Shown here: positions 5,848 to 12,025 of the stretch, piece after piece
Numbering within the stretch: position 1 is the stretch's first letter
Layout: each line of letters begins with the position of its first letter
From: Chitinophagaceae bacterium
GTDB taxonomy: Bacteria; Bacteroidota; Bacteroidia; Chitinophagales; Chitinophagaceae
Assembly: GCA_947461645.1 (NCBI GenBank)
Contig: CANHMN010000022.1
Coordinates: 1 to 12,821 of the forward strand
DNA: 12,821 nucleotides
Direction: 5' to 3'
The notes under the pieces: generated by a model
Seen by the model: the letters and a program-made list of their open reading frames with translations, nothing else
The model's database searches: none
What the model was told of the DNA's origin: nothing
Program-made: the position numbers and the translations under genes

Positions 5848-6822
5848 TTGAACAAAAGTATTAAAATAACGCTCAATTATATCTTTGGTCCGTTGGTATT
5901 TCTCTTGCTTACGTACAGTTTGTACCGGCAACTGAAACAACAAGAGGATATTGCGGGAAGTTGGTGGCACATCAGAATGGGTTGGCAATATTCATTGTTG
6001 ATGATGGTGTTGTTGCTGATGCTTCTTAATTGGTTTTGGGAAGCATTAAAATGGAAGTATTTGTTGAAATCGGTTCAAAGGTTAAGTTTGTCTGATGCCT
6101 ACAAATCTGTTCTTGCCGGCACAACTATTTCATTCATTACGCCAAACAGAGTAGGTGAATTTGGCGGTAGGATTCTTTTTGTTGAAGACATCAATAAGCC
6201 CAAAGCAATAGCTTTGAGCATTTATGCCGGATTGATTCAGCTATGGGTTACTTTCCTCTTCGGTATACCTGCATTGTTGCTCATGCAAAACCAAAGCGCT
6301 TTGCAACAAAGCACCAACACACTAAAAACCCTATTTACTTCCTATCCATTGCTGTTGTTTTCTTTTGTGGTAGCTTTTTTGCTGACTGTTGTTATTTTCA
6401 AGTTCTATTTTTTACTAAAAATATTCATGAGAATAAAGTGGGTGGAACGCAGGCTTTCCTTTTTGCAAATATTGGAAAGCATAACAACAAAGGAAATGTT
6501 AAGAATGTTGTTGCTATCGGTATTCAGGTATTTCACCTTTATCTTGCAGTACTGGTTGATGTTGAAGTTGATGAATGTTGACGTGCAACCTTTGATGAGC
6601 TTTTGTTTAACTGCAGTTTTTTATTTGCTGATGGCCATTGCACCAACTATTGGATTACTGGAACTTCCGGTAAGGGCTTCGGCAGGTGTTGTTGTTTTTG
6701 GTTTTTTTTCGGAAAATATTTTAGGAATTCAGCTGGCGGTTTTTGGAATTTGGTTGATCAATCTTGTCTTACCTGCAATAGCCGGCAGCATGTTCATGAT
6801 GAAAAAGAAATTATTTAAGTAG
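5848..6822 (+). CDS. Flippase-like / lysylphosphatidylglycerol synthase TM-domain protein (UPF0104 family)
   Basis: A 324-residue inner-membrane protein with about eight hydrophobic segments (roughly 12-27, 48-65, 119-150, 165-195, 218-240, 250-270, 275-290, 295-315), matching the membrane half of MprF without its catalytic domain. Seen: the family's ITPNRVGEFGGRILF motif (about 97-111) and ELPVRASAGVVVFGFF toward the end. In MprF this type of domain moves charged lipids across the membrane; for stand-alone members the cargo is unknown and may be a lipid or polyprenyl-linked molecule. The start is TTG (5848-5850): it is the only usable start before the first membrane segment, since the next ATG is at residue 44 and the frame is closed by a stop at 5824. 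It diverges from ruvC with only 27 bp between starts. A DUF3108 gene follows after one base, so the two are co-translated. Confidence 0.85.
   Translation: MNKSIKITLNYIFGPLVFLLLTYSLYRQLKQQEDIAGSWWHIRMGWQYSLLMMVLLLMLLNWFWEALKWKYLLKSVQRLSLSDAYKSVLAGTTISFITPNRVGEFGGRILFVEDINKPKAIALSIYAGLIQLWVTFLFGIPALLLMQNQSALQQSTNTLKTLFTSYPLLLFSFVVAFLLTVVIFKFYFLLKIFMRIKWVERRLSFLQILESITTKEMLRMLLLSVFRYFTFILQYWLMLKLMNVDVQPLMSFCLTAVFYLLMAIAPTIGLLELPVRASAGVVVFGFFSENILGIQLAVFGIWLINLVLPAIAGSMFMMKKKLFK
5853..5860 (-). promoter_or_regulatory. -7 promoter element for ruvC
   Basis: Minus-strand TACTTTTG matches TAnnTTTG exactly and lies 32 bp before the GTG at 5820. It falls within codons 2-5 of the divergent flippase-like gene that starts at 5848. 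No well-spaced -33 element is visible. It supports the short ruvC start. Confidence 0.5.
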
Positions 6823-6823
6823 T

Positions 6824-7621
6824 ATGAATATTTTTAAGTGCATTACTGTAGCAGCAACCATGATGTTTGCGCCGAATGATCAAACAGCTGATGATTTTTG
6901 TGGCATCAAAAACAAGGCATTTGCAGAAGGAGAGGTGGTTAATATGACAGTTTACTACAGCACTATGGGAGCATACATTGGAGCGGGAGAAGCCACTTTC
7001 TCAACATCGCTAGAGCGGCTGAATGGAAAGCCGGTTTACCATGTGGTTGGTTTGGGCAAATCGTTTTCTTTTTTCGATAATTTTTTTAAAGTAAGAGACC
7101 GCTATGAAAGCTATATCGATACAACAACACTTCAGCCTTTTCGGTTTGTGCGTGACGTAAATGAAGGTGGACATAAGATTTATAATCTTGTAAATTTCAA
7201 CCACAGCGCTAATACAGCAACCAGTACAAATGGCATATTTCCGGTTTCAGATTGTATGCAGGATGTGATGAGTGCGGTTTACTATGCACGCAATATTGAT
7301 TTCAATAAATATAAAACTGGCGATAGGATTCCCTTCGATATGTTTTTGGATGATGAGGTATTTCATTTGTATATCCGGTTAATGGGGAAGGAAAAAATCA
7401 AAACCAAATACGGAAAGTTCAATGCCATTAAATTTAAACCATTGCTTATAAAGGGAACCATGTTTAAAGGCGGAGAGCAAATGACGGTATGGGTAAGCGA
7501 CGATCCCAATCACTTGATCTTAAGAGTGGAAAGCCCGATTACCGTGGGTTCCATAAAAGTTGACATGATGGGGTATAAGAACCTTCGTTACCCTTTGTCT
7601 TCGTTGATTAGTAAGCGCTGA
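6824..7621 (+). CDS. DUF3108 domain-containing exported protein
   Basis: A 265-residue protein of the DUF3108 family. Seen: a short basic then hydrophobic N-terminus (MNIFKCITVAATMMFA) that looks like a weak export signal, then the family opening NKAFAEGEVVNMTVYYSTMGAYIGAGEATF, a middle with FKVRDRYESYIDTTTLQPFRF, and a C-terminal YGKFNAIKFKPLLIKGTMFKGGEQMTVWVSDDPNHLILRVE. The pattern suggests a beta-rich periplasmic fold; family members are thought to act at the cell envelope but have no established reaction. Its ATG is one base after the stop of the flippase-like gene, so the pair probably works together, perhaps in lipid or glycan transport. It converges with the MBL hydrolase gene, six bases away, with no clear terminator between. 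Confidence 0.85.
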   Translation: MNIFKCITVAATMMFAPNDQTADDFCGIKNKAFAEGEVVNMTVYYSTMGAYIGAGEATFSTSLERLNGKPVYHVVGLGKSFSFFDNFFKVRDRYESYIDTTTLQPFRFVRDVNEGGHKIYNLVNFNHSANTATSTNGIFPVSDCMQDVMSAVYYARNIDFNKYKTGDRIPFDMFLDDEVFHLYIRLMGKEKIKTKYGKFNAIKFKPLLIKGTMFKGGEQMTVWVSDDPNHLILRVESPITVGSIKVDMMGYKNLRYPLSSLISKR

Positions 7622-7627
7622 TTTCAA

Positions 7628-8464
7628 TTAAAGTTCAGCTAAATCAAAAGATTCTTTTTTTCTGATGCCTTTCTCGGTGAGTTCGAGTGTGCAGCATTCA
7701 ATTTTGGGATCGTGTTCAAAAAACAGAATGTAATTTTCTTCCTGCGCTTCTTTAAAAAATGACTTTTTTTCCTGCAAGGTGGTAAGCGGAAACATGTCAT
7801 ATGCCATCACGTATGGAATAGGAATGTGTGCAGCTGCAGGTAATAAGTCGGCCATGAAAACAATATGCTTTCCTTTGTAGTTTATTTTGGGAAGCATCAT
7901 AGCATCGGTATGTCCGAAGGTTTGTATGATGCTGATTTCTTCGGGCAATCCGTTGTTTTCCTTTTCTATAAATTTCAATTGCCCACTTTCCTGAATAGGA
8001 AGGATGTTTTCTTTGAGAAAAGATGCTTTTTCTCTGTCGTTGGGTTCTGTAGCCCATTTCCAATGTCTTTCATTGCTCCAGTAAATGGCATTTTCAAAAG
8101 CCGGAACCAATTTATCGCCTTGGCGGATGATGCTTCCTCCGCAATGGTCAAAGTGCAAATGGGTTAGAATTACATCTGTGATGTCTTTTCTGTGAAATCC
8201 TGCTTTAGCAAGGGATTTGTCTAGGGAGTCGTCACCATGCAGGTAATAATGTCCGAAAAACTTTTCGTCTTGTTTATTGCCAATTCCATTGTCAATTAAG
8301 ATTAGCTTGTCGCCATCTTCAATCAATAAACACCTCATGGCCCAGTTACACATATTGTTGTCGTCTGGAGGGTTTAAATTTTTCCAAATGCTTTTGGGTA
8401 CAACGCCGAACATGGCGCCACCGTCAAGCTTAAAAAATCCTGTATTTATAGTATGAAGTTTCAT
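7628..8464 (-). CDS. MBL-fold metallo-hydrolase (lactonase-like)
   Basis: A 278-residue hydrolase with the complete two-zinc metallo-beta-lactamase site: THLHFDHCGG (H102, H104, D106, H107), H185 in TFGHTDAM, D206 in FMADLLP and H251 in FFEHD. The overall arrangement, with a long loop carrying IYWSNERHW between motifs, resembles the N-acyl-homoserine-lactonase/methyl-parathion-hydrolase branch. The real substrate is unknown, and lactones or phosphoesters are only possibilities. No signal peptide is seen, so it should be cytoplasmic. The ATG is 9 bp after the stop of the MFS transporter gene, so both are read from one transcript and may import (or export) and convert the same compound. It converges on the DUF3108 gene. 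Confidence 0.88.
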   Translation of the reverse strand: MKLHTINTGFFKLDGGAMFGVVPKSIWKNLNPPDDNNMCNWAMRCLLIEDGDKLILIDNGIGNKQDEKFFGHYYLHGDDSLDKSLAKAGFHRKDITDVILTHLHFDHCGGSIIRQGDKLVPAFENAIYWSNERHWKWATEPNDREKASFLKENILPIQESGQLKFIEKENNGLPEEISIIQTFGHTDAMMLPKINYKGKHIVFMADLLPAAAHIPIPYVMAYDMFPLTTLQEKKSFFKEAQEENYILFFEHDPKIECCTLELTEKGIRKKESFDLAEL

Positions 8465-8473
8465 GTTAATAGT

Positions 8474-9757
8474 TTAAAGTTGCTTTTTCATGTTTGAAGA
8501 AATATTTGCTGCAATCAAAAACAGCAAACCAATGATAAAGAAGACAATCAGGGCAAGCAATGATTTGCGCATGTCGTTGGTTATGCCCTCAATAAAGCCG
8601 AAACTAAACAGACCAATTACAATTGACAGCTTTTCAGTAACATCATAAAAGCTGAAGAAAGAGGCTGTGTCTTTTGTTTCAGGCATCAGCTTCGAATAGG
8701 TAGATCTGCTCAGGGATTGAATGCCGCCCATTATTAAACCAACCAGAGAGGCGAGCAAGTAAAATTGTATTTCCGTAGAAATATTGTAGCCTGAAATGCA
8801 AATCACTATCCAAAGTATTACACACATAATGAGGGTTCGAAAATTGCCTATCCGTCCCGATAACTTAGAAATTAAAATAGCTCCTGCAATAGCTACAAAT
8901 TGAATGATGACTGCTGTTATTATGAGCTTTTGGTCTTCCAGCTTTAGTACTTTAATGCCAAAATCAATGGCGCAAAGCATTACGGTTTGCACACCCATGC
9001 TGTAAAAGAAAAATGCACCAAGGTAACGTTTGAGCACGCTCATTTTTTTAACCTGATTCCAAACGAGCTTGAGTTCATGAAAACCATTTACGATAAAATG
9101 CGTTTTGGATTGCCTTTCGCTTTTACTTCCTTGCGGCAGTCTTGCAAACGTAATTTGGGCAAATCCGACCCACCATAATCCTACCAAAAGAAACGTGATG
9201 GTGAGTGCCAGGCCTTTATCCTCCATAAAAACAACTAGTCCAAAACCAATCATTTGTAAAATAACGCTACCAATGTAGCCCATGGTATAACCTTTCGCGC
9301 TGATGCGATCCATGTCTTCTTCTGAAGATATTTCCGGCAGGTAAGAATTGTAAAAGACCTGGCTGCCGTAGAATCCGATTCCGGCAAACATAAAACAAAG
9401 CAATCCCAATTCTACATGGTCTTTGTTGAAGAAGAAAAGCAAGGAGCAGCTGACGGCGCCCATGTAGCAGAAGAAGCGCATGAATTGTTTTTTGTTGCCT
9501 TTGTAATCAGCAATGGAAGAAAGTATGGGCGACAACAATGCAATAATCAGAAAACCCAAGGCGAGCACATAGTCTTTCAGTTCTGTATTTACAAAATACC
9601 TTCCAAAAAGAGAAATGCCTTTAGGAAAATTATCAATGGAGGTAACGGCTGCGTAATATGCCGGAAAAAAAGTTGTGGTAATCACCAGGTTGTAAACCGA
9701 GTTAGCCCAATCGTACATAGCCCAGCCATTAACAACTTTTTTTGATGCGGTTTGCAT
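8474..9757 (-). CDS. MFS transporter, UMF1/Atg22 family
   Basis: A 427-residue major-facilitator membrane protein with about 12 hydrophobic segments. The N-terminal WAMYDWANSVYNLVITTTFFPAYY is the signature of the Atg22/UMF1 group, named for the yeast vacuolar amino-acid effluxer; bacterial members have undetermined substrates. Also seen: LSSIADYKGNKKQFMRFF in the first cytoplasmic loop (the MFS DxxGxxR/K-type motif), QVFYNSYLPEIS, and a second-half repeat with GGIQSLSRSTYSKLMPE. The ATG at 9755-9757 gives a normal N-terminus. It is the first gene of a two-gene unit with the MBL hydrolase, 9 bp downstream. Upstream, CTTATTTG (9783-9790, minus strand) is an imperfect -7 element about 25 bp before the ATG. 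The family is firm. Confidence 0.9.
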   Translation of the reverse strand: MQTASKKVVNGWAMYDWANSVYNLVITTTFFPAYYAAVTSIDNFPKGISLFGRYFVNTELKDYVLALGFLIIALLSPILSSIADYKGNKKQFMRFFCYMGAVSCSLLFFFNKDHVELGLLCFMFAGIGFYGSQVFYNSYLPEISSEEDMDRISAKGYTMGYIGSVILQMIGFGLVVFMEDKGLALTITFLLVGLWWVGFAQITFARLPQGSKSERQSKTHFIVNGFHELKLVWNQVKKMSVLKRYLGAFFFYSMGVQTVMLCAIDFGIKVLKLEDQKLIITAVIIQFVAIAGAILISKLSGRIGNFRTLIMCVILWIVICISGYNISTEIQFYLLASLVGLIMGGIQSLSRSTYSKLMPETKDTASFFSFYDVTEKLSIVIGLFSFGFIEGITNDMRKSLLALIVFFIIGLLFLIAANISSNMKKQL

Positions 9758-9801
9758 AATGCTTGATTTTATGCTAATGTAGCAAATAAGGCGCTATTTA
9801 A

Positions 9802-9813
9802 GCACCTCGGTGC
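9802..9813. repeat. Short dyad between uppP and the MFS gene
   Basis: GCACC and GGTGC arms (5 bp each) flank a 2-base centre, 45 bp upstream of the MFS ATG and just upstream of its imperfect -7 element. Such a dyad suits a repressor or activator site better than an RNA hairpin, because the loop would be too small. It is short enough to occur by chance. The rest of this 96-bp gap (9758-9853) shows nothing else I can name. Confidence 0.25.
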
Positions 9814-9853
9814 AGAATCAATAAAGAGGTATTCTTTCTGGCTTCAAAAAAAG

Positions 9854-10642
9854 TTAGCTTTTGATTTGTCCGGTAAAAATTAAAAGGAGTAGTATGATGC
9901 CTGCTGCTATTCTGTAATACCCCCAAATTTTAAAGCCATATTTTTTTAGGAAGCCAATAAAAAATTTTATGGCTAAAATGGCAACCACAAAAGCAACGAT
10001 ATTGCCAACAGCAAGCAATTGCAAATCTTCGGCTTGGAAGCCTCCTTTGTCTTTGTAAAACTTCAATAGCTTGTATCCTGTTGCAGCCAACATGGTTGGT
10101 ACAGCCAGAAAGAAAGAAAATTCTGCAGCGGAGCTTCGGGAAAGTTTTTGTTGCATGCCACCAATAATGGAAGCTGCGCTTCTGCTAACACCGGGAATCA
10201 TGGCAAGACATTGCCAAAATCCGATCGTCACCGATTGTTTGAAACTCACTTCATTTGCAGTTGTATCGGAGGTAAAAATTTTGTCGACGAAAAGAAAAAA
10301 AATACCGCCGATCAAAAGGCTTATGGCTACAGTAGTAGAGCTCTCAAGCAGGGCATCTATTTTATCTGCAAAGAGCAAACCGAATACCATTGCAGGAACC
10401 ACGCCAGTTATAAGCTTCAGGTAAAATGAAATATTCTTGAAATCAAAAAATCTTTTGTAGTACAATACCACAACAGAAAGAATTGCTCCCAGCTGTATGG
10501 CAACGGTGAACATTTTCAAAAATTCTGTTTCTTCTAAGCCCAAAAGCTTTTCTGCTACAATCATGTGTCCGGTAGAAGAGATAGGCAGAAACTCCGTAAG
10601 GCCTTCAACGATTCCTATAATAATAGCTTCGGTGATATTCAT
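9854..10642 (-). CDS. uppP: Undecaprenyl-diphosphate phosphatase UppP (BacA)
   Basis: UppP removes a phosphate from undecaprenyl diphosphate to regenerate the carrier lipid for peptidoglycan and other envelope glycans; it sits in the inner membrane and its over-production gives bacitracin resistance. The 262 residues are normal for the family (about 260-280). Seen: the first active-site motif EGLTEFLPISSTGH (13-26) with its acidic residues, the second motif IPGVSRSAASIIGGM (149-163) with R154, and about eight membrane segments. It is the last gene of ftsX-DUF3098-uppP on the minus strand, an order common in Bacteroidota. An intrinsic terminator hairpin ends 19 nt before its ATG and no matching promoter lies between, so expression may depend on read-through. 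Confidence 0.96.
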   Translation of the reverse strand: MNITEAIIIGIVEGLTEFLPISSTGHMIVAEKLLGLEETEFLKMFTVAIQLGAILSVVVLYYKRFFDFKNISFYLKLITGVVPAMVFGLLFADKIDALLESSTTVAISLLIGGIFFLFVDKIFTSDTTANEVSFKQSVTIGFWQCLAMIPGVSRSAASIIGGMQQKLSRSSAAEFSFFLAVPTMLAATGYKLLKFYKDKGGFQAEDLQLLAVGNIVAFVVAILAIKFFIGFLKKYGFKIWGYYRIAAGIILLLLIFTGQIKS

Positions 10643-10653
10643 GACAAAAAATT

Positions 10654-10682
10654 AAAAAAAATGCGAAGTGTTAAACTTCGCA
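10654..10682 (-). terminator. Terminator hairpin between DUF3098 gene and uppP
   Basis: TGCGAAGT (10662-10669) and ACTTCGCA (10675-10682) form a perfect 8-bp stem with a 5-nt loop, followed on the minus strand by eight Ts (complement of 10654-10661) and, soon after, another six. It is a strong rho-independent terminator. The uppP ATG (10642) is only 19 nt beyond the stem, so it may act as an attenuator of uppP. Confidence 0.85.
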
Positions 10683-10704
10683 GTAAATATTGTTGCGGTA
10701 AAGG

Positions 10705-10962
10705 TTAGCTGTTTTTTGACTTTTTCATTATGGCAATGATTTCGATGATGAAGCCAAGTACGATAAGAATGGGAGCAATGGTAATTCTAGATGTGCTGTA
10801 CACCTCAGAAGCATTGAATTCATTGGGATTTGAGCTTCTGCCACCGGCCATCATAAAAAACCCTAAAGCTAGCACAACAAGGCCTGTAATCATCAAAAGG
10901 TAATTTTCTTTACCGAAAAGTTGCTGTGAATTGGCGGGAGTTTCTTTATTAACTTTTGACAT
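10705..10962 (-). CDS. DUF3098 small membrane protein
   Basis: An 85-residue inner-membrane protein with two hydrophobic segments (about 23-42 and 62-79) separated by a loop with SNPNEFNASEVYSTSRITIAPIL, the recognisable core of DUF3098. The C-terminus is basic (MKKSKNS). No catalytic residue is apparent and no function is known. The family is largely confined to Bacteroidota and is typically placed between ftsX and uppP, as here, which suggests a link to division or cell-wall lipid recycling. The ATG at 10960-10962 follows an A/T-rich leader. A strong terminator lies downstream, before uppP. Confidence 0.88.
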   Translation of the reverse strand: MSKVNKETPANSQQLFGKENYLLMITGLVVLALGFFMMAGGRSSNPNEFNASEVYSTSRITIAPILIVLGFIIEIIAIMKKSKNS

Positions 10963-11011
10963 GTTTGGAAATTTTGTGCAATATAATATTTTGCTTGATT
11001 AATTAGATAAA

Positions 11012-11031
11012 GATGATCAGTAAAGATCATC
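11012..11031 (-). repeat. Inverted repeat across the ftsX stop codon
   Basis: GATGATC (11012-11018) and GATCATC (11025-11031) form a 7-bp stem with a 6-nt loop that contains most of the ftsX TGA. The T-run after it is broken (CTTTATCTAATT), so at best it is a weak terminator; it may instead slow 3' decay of the ftsX message. Confidence 0.35.
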
Positions 11032-11895
11032 CAGTTTCATTTTAAGGTATTTGATAACAGCACGATGCGTACTGCCGAGAGAAATGACAATACCGAGAAT
11101 AGTGATTACCAAGAACAGCAACATTAGTCCCTGCGTGTCGTGAAGTACTTTAAAGTCGGGTAAAAAGCCTTCAATGAGCATAACGGTTGTCCAAATGGCA
11201 ACGATTGCTATACCAGATGAAATTAATCCGTTGATAATGGACTTTTTATTTATAGGGCGGGAGATAAATCCTCTGGTAGCACCTACCATTTGCATGGTTT
11301 TGATCAGGAATCTGTTGCTGTACATGGCTAGCCTGATGGTATTATCAATTGAAAACACCACCAGAACGGTGAGTAGAATTCCTGCAATCAGAAAAACGAT
11401 GCCAGCAACCCTTACATAGTTGCTTACTTTGGCAACAGTTTCTGTTGGAAATTGAAACTCAGAAATTACACCGGGAAAATTGCTTTGGAGATTGTTGGAA
11501 AGGGCGTTGAGGCTGTCCTGGTTTACATAATTTGCTTTTACATAAAAGTCAATGCTCTCAGGCAAAGGGTTGTTCTTTAGAAACATCTTCCATGTGGTAT
11601 CGTTCTCTGCATTCCATCTTTCAATGGCCATGTCTTTGGTAACATGCTCCACTTTGTTGGTAAAAGGGAATGATTTGATGTAATTCGTCAGACTGTCGAT
11701 TCTTTTTTTGGAGGCGTCACGGTTAAGATAGGTATGAACCTGAATATTTTCTTTGAAGTAATCACCGGTTTTACGAAGGTTGAGAAAGAACCAGCCCACA
11801 ATTCCAAAGAAAAACAATACCAATGATATGCCAATGATGGCATAAGCATAACTGGGTTTGCCTTTCTTGCCGGATATTTTTCCAAATTGAGCCAT
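11017..11895 (-). CDS. ftsX: Cell division protein FtsX (permease-like)
   Basis: FtsX is the membrane part of the FtsEX complex, which links the ATPase FtsE in the cytoplasm to activation of peptidoglycan hydrolases at the septum. The 292 residues are normal. Seen: a first membrane segment (about 17-39), a periplasmic domain (about 40-160) with the conserved W/F-rich stretch VEHVTKDMAIERWNAEN and PLPESIDFYVK, three further membrane segments (165-187, 222-242, 256-275), and the cytoplasmic coupling sequence IKTMQMVGATRGFISRP (about 198-214), diagnostic of FtsX. FtsE is not in this window. The gene starts a minus-strand unit with the DUF3098 gene and uppP and is divergent from leuS; an exact -7 element lies 37 bp upstream. 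Confidence 0.95.
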   Translation of the reverse strand: MAQFGKISGKKGKPSYAYAIIGISLVLFFFGIVGWFFLNLRKTGDYFKENIQVHTYLNRDASKKRIDSLTNYIKSFPFTNKVEHVTKDMAIERWNAENDTTWKMFLKNNPLPESIDFYVKANYVNQDSLNALSNNLQSNFPGVISEFQFPTETVAKVSNYVRVAGIVFLIAGILLTVLVVFSIDNTIRLAMYSNRFLIKTMQMVGATRGFISRPINKKSIINGLISSGIAIVAIWTTVMLIEGFLPDFKVLHDTQGLMLLFLVITILGIVISLGSTHRAVIKYLKMKLDDLY

Positions 11896-11932
11896 ACTTA
11901 AATTGATTTATTAAATGATAGCAGTAAGTCTA

Positions 11933-11940
11933 CAAAAGTA
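11933..11940 (-). promoter_or_regulatory. -7 promoter element for ftsX
   Basis: Minus-strand TACTTTTG fits TAnnTTTG exactly and lies 37 bp before the ATG at 11895. No clear -33 element is seen. It is the mirror image of the leuS -7 element at 11963-11970. Confidence 0.55.
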
Positions 11941-11962
11941 ATGGTTTTTAAGTGCTTTACTC

Positions 11963-11970
11963 TACTTTTG
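11963..11970 (+). promoter_or_regulatory. -7 promoter element for leuS
   Basis: TACTTTTG fits TAnnTTTG exactly, 55 bp before the leuS ATG at 12026. The -33 region is weak. The identical octamer faces the other way 22 bp to the left, so the ftsX and leuS promoters face away from each other and their polymerase footprints overlap. Confidence 0.55.
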
Positions 11971-12025
11971 CACTGCTCAGGAAACTGAAAATTTGTTAAA
12001 AAAATACGTTTCTTGCCTCTAAGTT

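Noticed and set aside
5821..5988. Upstream in-frame extension of ruvC by 56 codons
   Set aside because: It overlaps the divergent membrane-protein gene, has no counterpart in RuvC proteins and lies upstream of an exact promoter element.
5998..6030. GTT/GTG/ATG-rich simple repeat
   Set aside because: It encodes a Leu/Met-rich membrane segment of the flippase-like protein and is not a true tandem repeat.
7617..7639. Possible bidirectional terminator between the DUF3108 and MBL hydrolase genes
   Set aside because: Only a 5-bp stem with a 13-nt loop and no T-run on either strand.
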